A DNA stretch of 64,000 bases from Qipengyuania vulgaris (GTDB lineage Bacteria > Pseudomonadota > Alphaproteobacteria > Sphingomonadales > Sphingomonadaceae): assembly GCA_000756795.1 (NCBI GenBank), contig CCSI01000004.1, positions 186,001 to 250,000 of the forward strand, in the 5' to 3' direction. Below are positions 1 through 8,027 of the stretch, piece after piece. The notes beneath the pieces were generated by a model, which saw nothing but the letters and a program-made list of their open reading frames with translations, did not search any database and was not told the DNA's origin. Positions within the stretch are counted from its first letter, which is position 1; each line of letters opens with the position of its first letter. A program made the translations under genes and the position numbers.

Positions 1-524
1 TCGATGCGGGCGGCGCGCCGGTGAAGCGCGAGGGCGGGGGGAATATCGCCTTCACGCTGGCTGGCTGGCCCGTTGTCGGCGACATCATGAGCCAGCTCCT
101 GCCGCGCAGCCTCGTCGAGAAGAGCCTTTCGCAGAGTGTGTCCAACCAGGATGTCGTGACCAGTGAAGCGGTGGACCGCTATTGGGAACTCGCCCGCTAT
201 CCCGGCAATCGCAGTGCAACCCGCAAGCGGTTCTCGACCGCGCGGGAGGCCTTTTCCGCCGAGGATGTAGCGCAGGTGAAGGTCCCGACGCTGGTCATGT
301 GGGGCAAGGAAGACAGCCTCATCCCCTTCGAGGCGGGCGAATGGTATGCCGAGCACCTGCCGAACGCGACTTTGGTCGCCTATGACGGCATCGGCCACAT
401 CCCGATGGAAGAAGCGTCCGAGCTCAGCGCCAACGGCCTGCGCATCTGGCTCGCCGAGGCGCTGATGCCGCCCCAGGTGCCGGTGGCGGAACCGGCAGAG
501 AGCGAACCCGTTCTAACCCCTTGA
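1..524 (+). CDS. alpha/beta hydrolase, C-terminal part (5' end outside window)
   Basis: The reading frame is open from the left edge (first full codon at base 3) to a stop at 522-524, so only about 173 C-terminal residues are seen. The segment VPTLVMWGKEDSLIP followed by GIGHIPMEE is the usual acid (Asp) and His end of an alpha/beta hydrolase triad; the nucleophile must lie upstream of the window. A Pro/Glu-rich tail (PQVPVAEPAESEP) closes the protein. The substrate cannot be deduced. An ATG-free GTG at base 21 is internal and is not taken as the start. It is followed after 52 bases by a racemase homologue on the same strand. Confidence 0.8.
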   Translation, partial: DAGGAPVKREGGGNIAFTLAGWPVVGDIMSQLLPRSLVEKSLSQSVSNQDVVTSEAVDRYWELARYPGNRSATRKRFSTAREAFSAEDVAQVKVPTLVMWGKEDSLIPFEAGEWYAEHLPNATLVAYDGIGHIPMEEASELSANGLRIWLAEALMPPQVPVAEPAESEPVLTP

Positions 525-576
525 ACATGAGGGGGCCGCACAGGGGCGGCCTGAAGCACGCTTAGGAAGGCATATC

Positions 577-1266
577 TTGCGAACATTGGGTCTCATCGGC
601 GGGATGAGCTGGATTTCCACCCGCGCCTATTACGAACGCATCAACAAGATGGTGCAGAAGCGCGCCCAGCCCATGGCGAGCGCGCCGATGGTCATCGACA
701 GCGTCGATTATTCGCGCGTTGCTGCAGCGAAAAACGATGATGACTGGGATGCCGTCGCAAGCATTCTCGTCGAAAGCGCGCGCAAGCTGGAGACGGCCGG
801 GGCAGAAGGCATCGTGATTGCCGCCAATACCATGCACAAGGTCTATGACCGCGTGGCCGAGGCGATATCCATCCCCGTCCTCCACATCGCCGATTCCGTC
901 GGCGAGGCCATGGCCGAGGCAAATTGCGAGAGCGCATCGATACTCGGCACGCGGTTCGTCATGACCGAGAGCTTCTATCGCCAGCGGCTCGTCTCGCATG
1001 GCATCGACCTGCTCCCGCCCGACCCGAACGATGTCGAATTGGTCGACGGCATCATCTACAAGGAACTGATGCTGGGCCGCGTGACGCGCGATGCAGAGCG
1101 GGCCTTGAAGACAGTTATCACCATGAAAGAGAAGCAGGGGGCCGATGCCATCGTGCTTGCCTGCACCGAACTCGAACTGGTGGTCGATACAGATGCCAAT
1201 GTCCTGCCAGTTTTCGACTCGACCGACATCCATTGTCGTGCGGCTACCGACTGGATTCTGCAATAA
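577..1266 (+). CDS. aspartate/glutamate racemase family protein (YgeA-like), first catalytic Cys replaced
   Basis: A 229-residue protein that aligns by eye along its full length with E. coli YgeA, a broad-specificity amino-acid racemase: N-terminal GLIGGMSW, central GIVIAANTMHK, HIADS, and C-terminal LACTELELV. Family members use two cysteines as acid and base. Here the second (Cys196) is present, but the first position carries Ala82 (codon gcc) before NTMHK. A normal two-base racemization is therefore doubtful; a one-sided reaction or a different activity is possible. The start is TTG at 577, chosen because AGGAAGG lies at 564-570 and the protein then begins exactly where the family does. 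It stands alone between the hydrolase and the subtilisin gene. Confidence 0.85.
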   Translation: MRTLGLIGGMSWISTRAYYERINKMVQKRAQPMASAPMVIDSVDYSRVAAAKNDDDWDAVASILVESARKLETAGAEGIVIAANTMHKVYDRVAEAISIPVLHIADSVGEAMAEANCESASILGTRFVMTESFYRQRLVSHGIDLLPPDPNDVELVDGIIYKELMLGRVTRDAERALKTVITMKEKQGADAIVLACTELELVVDTDANVLPVFDSTDIHCRAATDWILQ

Positions 1267-1407
1267 AATTACAAATTTTGTAAAAATGCGACATTTCAGA
1301 GACACGCGCGAAAAATTCGGGCGAAATTAACTACGCGCGCCTTGTGGCCCCGCCGTGAAATTGCATTCTGTCCTTCTCAATCTCCTATGGGAAGGGACTG
1401 ACGAATT

Positions 1408-2541
1408 ATGAAAATCACTATGGGTCGCCTCGCGACCGTAAGCCTCGTCGCGCTTGCGGGTGCCGGCATTGCTGCGCCTGCCGCAGCTCAGAAAATCGAC
1501 AACCAGTATGTCTGCGTCTTCAACCCAGGCCTCGTCGCCAAGGGTCAGGTGAAGGCTGAAGCCAACCGTTCGGCAAACGCTGCCGGTGCCAAGGTGAAGT
1601 TCACCTATGAACGCACCATCCGCGGTTTCGCCGTGAACGCGGCCCCGCAGGCTGTCGCCAACATGCAGGCCAAGAACCCGCGCATCGCCTATTGCGAGCA
1701 AGACCAGGTCTATTCGACCAGCGCTCCGCCTCCGGGCAAGGGTCCGGGCAAGGGCGGCGATGACGGCGGCAGCGGCAGCGGCCCCGCACAGACCACGCCT
1801 TGGGGCATCACCCGCGTCGGCGGCGGCCAGACCGGTGCCACCGGCCGTGCCTTCGTGATCGACAGCGGTGTCGACCTCGACCACCCCGATCTCAATGTGA
1901 ACGTCGGCCTCTCGGCCAACTTCACCCGTGACAAGAACGCCGACGACGGCAATGGCCACGGCACGCATGTCGCCGGCACCATCGCGGCGATCGACAACGA
2001 CATTGGCGTCATCGGTGTGGCTCCGGGCGTCGAAGTCATCGGCATCAAGGTCCTCGACCGTCGCGGTTCGGGTTCGACCAGCGGTGTGATTGCAGGCATC
2101 GAATATGCTGCCTCGCTCGCCAATTCGAACGATGTCGCCAACATGTCGCTCGGCGGCGGCTTCAGCCAGGCGCTGAACGATGCCGTTATCGCAGCGGCAC
2201 AGGGCGGCCTGCGTTTCGCAGTGGCGGCCGGTAACGAAAGCACTAGCGCGACCACCAAGTCGCCTGCTTCGGCCAATCATCCGAACATCTACACCATCAG
2301 CTCGTTCGCGCAGGGTGACAACTGGTCGTCCTTCTCGAACTACGGCAACCCGCCGGTCGATTACGCCGAGCCGGGCTCGTCGATCTTCTCGACCTACAGC
2401 GGCGGCGGCTACGCCACCCTGTCGGGCACCTCGATGGCCAGCCCGCACGCTGCCGGCCTGCTGCTTCTCGGCGGCCTGCGCAGCGGTGGCACTGTGAACG
2501 GCGATCCGGACGGAAATCCGGACACCATCGGCATCCGGTAA
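1408..2541 (+). CDS. secreted subtilisin-like serine protease (S8 family)
   Basis: A 377-residue preproprotein. Residues 1-28 form a signal peptide ending AAPAAAQ. Residues about 30-95 look like an I9-type inhibitor prodomain. A short Gly/Lys/Pro-rich linker (PPPGKGPGKGGDDGGSGSG) precedes the catalytic domain. The triad is visible as Asp152 (VIDSGVD), His184 (GHGTHVAG) and Ser342 (GTSMASP), with the oxyanion Asn276 in AAGNES. The protein ends soon after the Ser motif, so there is no large C-terminal domain. It should act outside the cytoplasm on protein substrates. A clear hairpin terminator follows 23 bases after the stop. The start at 1408 is the ATG that gives the signal peptide. Confidence 0.93.
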   Translation: MKITMGRLATVSLVALAGAGIAAPAAAQKIDNQYVCVFNPGLVAKGQVKAEANRSANAAGAKVKFTYERTIRGFAVNAAPQAVANMQAKNPRIAYCEQDQVYSTSAPPPGKGPGKGGDDGGSGSGPAQTTPWGITRVGGGQTGATGRAFVIDSGVDLDHPDLNVNVGLSANFTRDKNADDGNGHGTHVAGTIAAIDNDIGVIGVAPGVEVIGIKVLDRRGSGSTSGVIAGIEYAASLANSNDVANMSLGGGFSQALNDAVIAAAQGGLRFAVAAGNESTSATTKSPASANHPNIYTISSFAQGDNWSSFSNYGNPPVDYAEPGSSIFSTYSGGGYATLSGTSMASPHAAGLLLLGGLRSGGTVNGDPDGNPDTIGIR

Positions 2542-2564
2542 CTTACCGGGGTCGCTCCTGATTG

Positions 2565-2598
2565 GGCCGCGTGTCTCCTGGCACGCGGCCTTTTCTTT
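2565..2598 (+). terminator. intrinsic terminator after the subtilisin gene
   Basis: A perfect 9-bp stem GGCCGCGTG (2565-2573) / CACGCGGCC (2582-2590) with an 8-base loop is followed by TTTTCTTT. Confidence 0.85.
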
Positions 2599-2692
2599 GC
2601 CCCTGCCATGCACCTTCCTGCCGAAAAGGTTGAAGGTTCGCTATTCGTTCACGTTGTCGCGGCGAATCGGCTGACCTAAGCCTTGCCACTCC

Positions 2693-3853
2693 ATGGAAAG
2701 AGCCCCTTACGCTGCCGACCCAGCCCGTTCGCGAGGGCGTGAATTCGCCGAAGACCGCGACGGCGCGCGCGGTCCGCGCAGCGAATTCCAGCGCGACCGC
2801 GACCGGATTATCCATTCGATCGCCTTTCGCCGCCTGCGTTCGAAGACGCAGGTCTTCGTCGCGCCCGACGGCGACCACTACCGCACCCGCCTGACACACA
2901 GCATCGAAGTCGCGCAAATCGGCCGCGTCATCGCGCGCGAACTGGGGCTGGACGAGGATCTGACCGAGGCGCTCTGCCTCGCACACGATATCGGCCATCC
3001 GCCTTTCGGCCATGCCGGCGAGAAGGCGCTCGAAGAGGCGATGGAGCATGCGGGCGGCTATGACCATAACGCGCAAGGCCTGCGCGTGCTGGCGCGGCTG
3101 GAAAGCCCCTATCCCGACCACATCGGCCTCAACCTGACGTGGGAAACGCTGGAAGGCATGGCCAAGCACAACGGCCCGGTCGGCGCCGCCAACTGGGCTC
3201 TTGCCGAAATCGACGAGGCCTTCCCGCTCGAACTGGGCCAATGGCCATCGCTCGAAGCGCAGGTTGCGGCGGTGGCGGACGACATCGCCTATGACAATCA
3301 CGACATCGACGACGGTCTGCGCGCGGGGTTCTTGGACCTCGACGACTTGATGGAACTCGATTTCCTCGCCGACCAGTTTCGGCGCGTGGAAAAGCGCTTT
3401 CCCAACGCTCCGCGGGACACACAGCTGCGAGAACTGGTCCGCAGCCAGATTGGCCTGATGGTCAACGACGTCCTCGAACACACCCGCGCGCAGGTGAAGG
3501 GCTTGGGAACCGAGGCCGATATCCGCAGCGCGGGCAAGCGGCTGGCGGGCTTTTCCGAAGGTCTCGCCGACGAAGAGCGGCGCCTCAAGAAATTCATGTA
3601 CCAGCGGCTTTATTACCACCCCGAGCAGATCGCGGCGGCGGAGAAGGCGCGCGAGGTCGTGGCGAAGCTCTTCGTGGCGTACCAGCAAGACCCGACCACC
3701 ATGCCCGATGACTGGGTGAAGCGCCTGCCCAAGGGCGAGCCGGAGCAGAGCCGCCACATCGCCGACTTCATCGCCGGAATGACGGACCGTTTCGCCATCC
3801 AGCAATGCCGCCAGATCTACGGCCGCGCGCCGGAGGGACTGTCGAATGTCTAA
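2693..3853 (+). CDS. dgt: deoxyguanosinetriphosphate triphosphohydrolase-like protein
   Basis: A 386-residue HD-domain enzyme. The opening FRRLRSKTQVF, then RTRLTHSIEV and LAHDIGHPPFGHAGE, are the signature of the dGTPase family, which removes triphosphate from dGTP or other dNTPs and so adjusts nucleotide pools. The His and His-Asp pair (LTHS, AHD) are the metal ligands. The length fits the shorter alphaproteobacterial type rather than the about 500-residue E. coli Dgt, so the exact nucleotide preference is unknown. Its last 8 bases overlap the next gene, suggesting co-transcription with the Rossmann-fold oxidoreductase downstream. Confidence 0.93.
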   Translation: MERAPYAADPARSRGREFAEDRDGARGPRSEFQRDRDRIIHSIAFRRLRSKTQVFVAPDGDHYRTRLTHSIEVAQIGRVIARELGLDEDLTEALCLAHDIGHPPFGHAGEKALEEAMEHAGGYDHNAQGLRVLARLESPYPDHIGLNLTWETLEGMAKHNGPVGAANWALAEIDEAFPLELGQWPSLEAQVAAVADDIAYDNHDIDDGLRAGFLDLDDLMELDFLADQFRRVEKRFPNAPRDTQLRELVRSQIGLMVNDVLEHTRAQVKGLGTEADIRSAGKRLAGFSEGLADEERRLKKFMYQRLYYHPEQIAAAEKAREVVAKLFVAYQQDPTTMPDDWVKRLPKGEPEQSRHIADFIAGMTDRFAIQQCRQIYGRAPEGLSNV

Positions 3854-4541
3854 CGCGCTGCGCCTCTGCCTGGTCGGTGCGACCGGCCTCATCGGCGGCC
3901 ACATCATGCAGCAATGCGTTGGTCGCGAGGACATCCGCCTTCAGGCCATCGGTCGGCGCGAGGCGAAATTGCCGCAGGGCATCCGCATGGAATATTTCGT
4001 CGCCGACCCCTCCAAATGGGGCGAGGTGTTCGAGGCGCTGCGGCCCAAGGCGGTCATCTGCGCGCTCGGCACGACCTGGAAGAAGGCGGGCGAGGACGAG
4101 GAGGCTTTCCGCGCCGTCGACCAGCACCTCGTGCTCGATACGGCCAAGGCGGCGCTGGAGAACGGTGTCGACCGCTTCGTGACCGTCAGTTCGGTCGGGG
4201 CGGATGCGGCCTCGAAAAACTTCTACCTCAAGGTGAAGGGCGAGACCGAGCGCGAGCTTACCCGCCTGCGTTTCAACCGCCTCGACATCATGCGTCCCGG
4301 CCTGCTGGTCGGCTCGCGCGAGAACGACCGGCGCACCGCCGAACGGCTCGGTATCATCGCCTCGCCGCTCGCCAATCTCTTCATGCATGGCAAGTACCGC
4401 CAATACCGCGGCATCAAGGCCGACCTTGTTGCTAAAGGCGCCATAGCTCTGGCCAAGCGCGCCGCGCGTGGGCGTTTCGTCCATGACAACGACGCTATAA
4501 TGCGCGCCGCTAATTCGCTGCCCGCACTGGTCGACAACTAG
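3846..4541 (+). CDS. NAD(P)-binding Rossmann-fold protein, HTATIP2/TIP30-like short-chain reductase
   Basis: A 231-residue protein beginning with the nucleotide-binding motif LVGATGLIGGH (GxxGxxG). VSSVGADAASKNFYLKVKGE holds the Ser and YxxxK arrangement of atypical short-chain reductases (Y-L-K-V-K), and LDIMRPGLLVG is typical of the TIP30-like group. This class binds NADP; the substrate is unknown. It overlaps dgt by 8 bases and ends 11 bases before the ABA4-like gene, so all three probably form one transcript. Confidence 0.8.
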   Translation: MSNALRLCLVGATGLIGGHIMQQCVGREDIRLQAIGRREAKLPQGIRMEYFVADPSKWGEVFEALRPKAVICALGTTWKKAGEDEEAFRAVDQHLVLDTAKAALENGVDRFVTVSSVGADAASKNFYLKVKGETERELTRLRFNRLDIMRPGLLVGSRENDRRTAERLGIIASPLANLFMHGKYRQYRGIKADLVAKGAIALAKRAARGRFVHDNDAIMRAANSLPALVDN

Positions 4542-4552
4542 GGGACCGCACC

Positions 4553-5005
4553 ATGTGGGACACCGCATTCTCGCTCGCCAACCTGCTGGCGCTGGTCATG
4601 TGGGCGGCGCTCATTCTGCTGCCACGCTGGCCCGCGCTGCTCTCTGCAATACTGTATCTCGGCGTGGGCCTGCTGTGCCTCGCCTATGCGCTTGGCCTCA
4701 TTGGCATCCTTACGGGCACGCTCGATGCGGGTGGCGGACAGGGGCCGGGGATGGACTTCGGCTCCATCGAGGGCGTGCGCAGCATTTTCGCCAGCGATGG
4801 CGGCGTGACCGTGGGGTGGATACACTACCTCGCCTTCGACCTCTTCGTGGGCCTTTGGATAGCGCGCGATGCCGATGCCAAGGGCTTCTCGCGGCTGGTG
4901 CAGGCACCGGTGCTGCTGGCGACCTTCATGGCGGGGCCGCTAGGCCTGCTTGTCTGGCTCGGTATCCGCGAGAAGCGGGCGAGGGCAGGCGGGCGCGGGC
5001 GATAG
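4553..5005 (+). CDS. ABA4-like / DUF4281 integral membrane protein
   Basis: A 150-residue protein with about four hydrophobic membrane segments (residues about 5-25, 30-52, 85-105, 120-138). The stretch GWIHYLAFDLFVGLWIARD followed by GPLGLLVWL matches the ABA4-like family. Plant ABA4 is needed for neoxanthin formation; the role of bacterial homologues is not settled. A link to carotenoids is plausible in a pigmented Erythrobacter-like host but is only inference, because no carotenoid gene is nearby. It lies 11 bases after the reductase gene on the same strand. Confidence 0.75.
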   Translation: MWDTAFSLANLLALVMWAALILLPRWPALLSAILYLGVGLLCLAYALGLIGILTGTLDAGGGQGPGMDFGSIEGVRSIFASDGGVTVGWIHYLAFDLFVGLWIARDADAKGFSRLVQAPVLLATFMAGPLGLLVWLGIREKRARAGGRGR

Positions 5006-5059
5006 ACCGCTTGCAAGCAGGTTCGTCCATGGCATGATGCGGTCAGAGGAGAGCCGCCG

Positions 5060-6610
5060 ATGTCGCAAGCCGAGAAGCTGAGTTTCGACCAGTTCATCCG
5101 TCACTGGGCACAGGAGAGGCCCGACAATATCGCGCTCGAGCAGGACGATGATGCGCTGACTTTCGGCGAACTCGACACCCGCAGCCGCAAGATTGTCGCC
5201 ATGCTGGCGGCGCGCGGGGTGGGCAAGGGTGACCGCATCGCCTGGCTCGGTAAGAATTCGCGGCATTATTTCGAACTGTTCTATTCTGCCGCCCGTGTCG
5301 GCGCGGTGATGGTCCCCATCGGCTGGCGTCTCGCCGCGCCCGAAATCGCCTATATCCTCGGCGATACCGGGGCTAAGCTGCTGTTCCTTGGCGAAGGCTT
5401 CGAGGACCTCGCAGCCAAGGCCTGCGGGCAGATGGAGCAGGCCCCTGAAGTCATCTCGACCGCCGGCGCGCTCGCGGCCATCGACGCCGCGCCCGCAGAC
5501 GATTTCACGCCCGCGGGACCGGACGATGCCGTGCTCCAGCTTTACACCTCGGGCACGACGGGCAATCCCAAGGGCGCGGTGCTGACCAATCGCAATCTCT
5601 TCGCGCTGCGCGTGCCGAGCCAGGAGGAAGGCCAGCCCTGGTCGCATTTCGACGAAGACGAGGCCATCCTCGTCTGCATGCCCTGCGCGCATATCGGCGG
5701 GACGGGGCTCGGCATCATGGCGATGAGCAGCGGCATCCGCGCCATCGTGCAGGCCGAATTCACGCCCGACGGCGTGCTCGATGCCTTCGAGCAGGGCATC
5801 ACGCGCCTCTTCATCGTGCCTGCCGCGCTGCAGATGGTGGTCCAGCACCCGCGCGCGAAAAGCACCGACATGTCGGCCATCAAATACGTGCTTTATGGCG
5901 CGGCGCCCATTCCGCTCGACCTGCTGCGCGAGGCGGTGAAGACCATTCCCGATGCAGGCTTCCTGCAATGCTACGGCATGACCGAGACGACCGGCACCAT
6001 CGCCGCGCTGCCGCCCAAGGACCATGACCTCGACGGCAACCAGCGGATGAAATCGGCGGGCAAGGCGGTGCCGGGTGTCGAATTGAAAGTCATCGGCGAG
6101 GATGGCGAGGAACTGCCGCGCGGCGAAGTGGGCGAGCTCATCTGCAAGAGCCCTTCGAACATGGCGTGCTACTGGAACCTGCCCGATGCGACCGAGAGCA
6201 GCCTGAAGGACGGCTGGATGCATACGGGCGATGCCGCCTATATGGACGAGGACGGCTATGTCTTCATCCAGGACCGGATGAAGGACATGATTATTTCCGG
6301 CGGCGAGAACGTCTATCCCGCGCAGGTTGAAAGCGCGATTTATGGCCACCCCTGCGTGGGCGAAGTCGCGGTCATCGGCGTTCCCGACGACAGATGGGGC
6401 GAGGCGGTGAAGGCCTGCATCGTCGCCAAGCCGGGCATGGAGGTGGACGAGGCTTCGGTCATCGAATGGACGAAAGAGCGGCTGGCAGGGTTCAAGGTGC
6501 CGCGCAGCATCGACGTCATCGAAGCGATGCCGCGCAATGCGAGCGGCAAGATCCTGCGTAAGGACTTGCGCGCGCCCTATTGGGCAGGGCGCGAGCGACA
6601 GGTCAATTGA
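5060..6610 (+). CDS. acyl-CoA synthetase / AMP-dependent ligase (FadD-like)
   Basis: A 516-residue adenylate-forming enzyme. The ATP-binding P-loop motif LYTSGTTGNPKGAV lies at about residues 156-169, YGMTETTG is the A5 motif, HTGDAAYMDEDGY and RMKDMIISGGENVYP are the A7/A8 hinge motifs, and the catalytic Lys is in NASGKILRKDLR near the C-terminus. It should activate a carboxylic acid (probably a fatty or aryl acid) to its CoA thioester through an acyl-AMP. The start is supported by GAGGAGAG just upstream of the ATG. The stop codon overlaps the TTG start of the methyltransferase gene. Confidence 0.9.
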   Translation: MSQAEKLSFDQFIRHWAQERPDNIALEQDDDALTFGELDTRSRKIVAMLAARGVGKGDRIAWLGKNSRHYFELFYSAARVGAVMVPIGWRLAAPEIAYILGDTGAKLLFLGEGFEDLAAKACGQMEQAPEVISTAGALAAIDAAPADDFTPAGPDDAVLQLYTSGTTGNPKGAVLTNRNLFALRVPSQEEGQPWSHFDEDEAILVCMPCAHIGGTGLGIMAMSSGIRAIVQAEFTPDGVLDAFEQGITRLFIVPAALQMVVQHPRAKSTDMSAIKYVLYGAAPIPLDLLREAVKTIPDAGFLQCYGMTETTGTIAALPPKDHDLDGNQRMKSAGKAVPGVELKVIGEDGEELPRGEVGELICKSPSNMACYWNLPDATESSLKDGWMHTGDAAYMDEDGYVFIQDRMKDMIISGGENVYPAQVESAIYGHPCVGEVAVIGVPDDRWGEAVKACIVAKPGMEVDEASVIEWTKERLAGFKVPRSIDVIEAMPRNASGKILRKDLRAPYWAGRERQVN

Positions 6611-7200
6611 AGCGCACCGCTCCCGCAGCAGCGCGTAATTCTGCGCCGATTGCCGAGGTTCTGGCGCAGGAACTGCCCTCCAGCGGGATGGTGCTCGAGG
6701 TTGCGAGCGGGACGGGCGAGCATGCCGTGTTCATGGCGCGGCGCTTTCCCGATATCGTCTGGCAGCCGACCGACCCCGACACCGATGCGCTCGGCTCGAT
6801 TGCGGGCTGGTCCGAGGAAGCGGGGCTGGCGAACCTCAAGCCGCCGCTGGAACTGGATGCACGCTCACCCGACTGGCCGATTGGAAGCGCGGATGCGGTG
6901 GTGTGCATCAACATGGTCCACATCAGCCCGTGGGAGGCGAGCGAGGGGTTGTTCGCAGGTGCGGCACGTGTGCTCGGAACTCGCGCGCCGCTCATCCTCT
7001 ACGGGCCTTATCTCGAAGAGGACGTCGAAACCGCGCCGTCGAACCTAGCCTTCGACGAGAGCCTCAAGGCGCGTAATCCCGAATGGGGCATTCGCAATAT
7101 CGCGGCGATGGACGATCTGGCAGCGCGCACCGGCTTTGCCCGCACGGCTCGCTATGAAATGCCCGCCAACAACCTCACGCTGGTGTACCGCCGCACATAG
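6607..7200 (+). CDS. DUF938 SAM-dependent methyltransferase
   Basis: A 197-residue class I methyltransferase fold: LEVASGTGEHAVFMA is motif I (SAM binding), followed by FPDIVWQPTDPD, the acidic motif II typical of DUF938. The N-terminus KRTAPAAARNSAPI matches the family start, so the TTG at 6607, overlapping the preceding TGA stop as TTGA, is preferred over an ATG at 6580 inside the ligase gene. The substrate is unknown. The overlap implies translational coupling to the acyl-CoA ligase. A strong symmetric terminator lies just after the stop. Confidence 0.85.
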   Translation: MKRTAPAAARNSAPIAEVLAQELPSSGMVLEVASGTGEHAVFMARRFPDIVWQPTDPDTDALGSIAGWSEEAGLANLKPPLELDARSPDWPIGSADAVVCINMVHISPWEASEGLFAGAARVLGTRAPLILYGPYLEEDVETAPSNLAFDESLKARNPEWGIRNIAAMDDLAARTGFARTARYEMPANNLTLVYRRT

Positions 7201-7201
7201 A

Positions 7202-7232
7202 AAAACGCCCGCCGGGTTAGGGCGGGCGTTTT
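7202..7232. terminator. bidirectional intrinsic terminator
   Basis: AAAACGCCCGCC (7202-7213) pairs perfectly with GGCGGGCGTTTT (7221-7232) around a 7-base loop. A/T tracts on both sides let it serve the methyltransferase gene on the plus strand and the entericidin genes on the minus strand. Confidence 0.9.
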
Positions 7233-7252
7233 CGTTGAAAGCAGGCAAAAAC

Positions 7253-7384
7253 TTAGCTGATGGCTTCTTCCCCGGCTTCACCGACGGACTGGACGTCCCG
7301 GCCGAAGCCCTTGACCGTGTTGCAGCCGGCCACCACCGCCGACATGGTCAGGACAGAAAGAAGAAGGGTAAGTTTCCTGGTCAT
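7253..7384 (-). CDS. entericidin A/B-like lipoprotein, downstream copy
   Basis: A 43-residue protein: a charged start (MTRK), a hydrophobic segment, then the lipobox VAGC with Cys21, giving a mature lipoprotein of only 23 residues, CNTVKGFGRDVQSVGEAG followed by EEAIS. The TVKGFGRDV..VGEA pattern is the entericidin A/B family signature. E. coli entericidins form an antidote/bacteriolytic pair, but many proteobacterial homologues have no tested function. It starts 13 bases after the stop of the upstream copy, so the two are probably one transcript ending at the shared terminator at 7202-7232. Very short, but every expected element is present. Confidence 0.88.
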   Translation of the reverse strand: MTRKLTLLLSVLTMSAVVAGCNTVKGFGRDVQSVGEAGEEAIS

Positions 7385-7397
7385 TGAAAGTCGATCC

Positions 7398-7529
7398 TTA
7401 ATCGATCGCGTCTTCACCAGCTTCGCCGACCGATTCCACGTCGCGTCCGAACCCCTTGACGGTGTTGCAGGCGGTTGCCGTGAGGGCGATCGAAGTGATG
7501 CCGAATGCGAGTAAAAGCTTCTTGATCAT
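7398..7529 (-). CDS. entericidin A/B-like lipoprotein, upstream copy
   Basis: A 43-residue protein with a signal peptide starting MIKKLLLAFG, the lipobox TATAC (Cys21) and mature part CNTVKGFGRDVESVGEAG then EDAID. Of the 23 mature residues, 19 are identical to the neighbouring copy, whereas the signal peptides differ strongly. This is what is expected of an old tandem duplication under selection on the mature peptide. GAAGGA lies upstream of the ATG. The final residues are more acidic here (EDAID against EEAIS). The protein should be anchored to the outer or inner membrane by its lipidated Cys. Confidence 0.88.
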   Translation of the reverse strand: MIKKLLLAFGITSIALTATACNTVKGFGRDVESVGEAGEDAID

Positions 7530-7665
7530 CGGTTTTTCCTTCCCGAAGAACCCTTGGTGGCCTTCTGACGCTTAACAACGGCTTACAGTCGGGCGGGTTC
7601 CGGAGAGGAATGTCGGCAATTCGGCCTTGGCGTGCGACGACATGCTCACCATATGCGCGCCCGCG

Positions 7666-7890
7666 ATGCCCAAGTTCCTCACCTTTGCCAGCGATGCCGA
7701 TATCCTCGCCCTGTGGGGCGCAGGCTTCCTGCTGTTCTCGCTGTTTACGCTCTACATGGAGCGTCGCCGTATGAGGCGCGCGCGCATCGACGGGGTGGGC
7801 TGGGTCCCGTGGACCGGCCTCTTCCTGACCTGCGCAGTGGTAGGCGGCGGCCTGTTGGCCGTCGCCATACCGGGAATTATCAGGGGCTAG
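7666..7890 (+). CDS. small hypothetical two-helix membrane protein
   Basis: A 74-residue protein starting MPKFLTFASDADILALWGAG, with a first membrane segment (residues about 10-29), a basic cytoplasmic loop (ERRRMRRAR) and a second segment (about 48-70). Function unknown. The frame also allows starts at ATG 7642 or TTG 7627; none has a strong ribosome-binding site, and the ATG at 7666 is chosen because it gives a plain two-helix protein. It diverges from the entericidin pair and converges with cpaF. Confidence 0.55.
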   Translation: MPKFLTFASDADILALWGAGFLLFSLFTLYMERRRMRRARIDGVGWVPWTGLFLTCAVVGGGLLAVAIPGIIRG

Positions 7891-7913
7891 GCCTTAAAGG
7901 CAGAAGAACACCT

Positions 7914-8027
7914 CGAAGCCACAGGCTTCGCAAGCGCGACCGCGCGCCCGAGCTTATGCGAGGAAGCCAAGCCGCACGGAGGTGCGGCGCCCGGCGTTTG
8001 AGGGCGCGTGTCTCGTTAGAGACACGC
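7914..8027. repeat. cluster of three short hairpins downstream of cpaF
   Basis: Three perfect inverted repeats lie in 114 bases: CGAAGCC/GGCTTCG (7914-7930, 3-base loop), CCGCAC/GTGCGG (7972-7987, 4-base loop) and GCGTGTCTC/GAGACACGC (8006-8027), whose loop carries the cpaF stop codon. None has a clear T tract. They may be transcript-end structures or a dispersed intergenic repeat; the window alone cannot tell. Confidence 0.5.
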
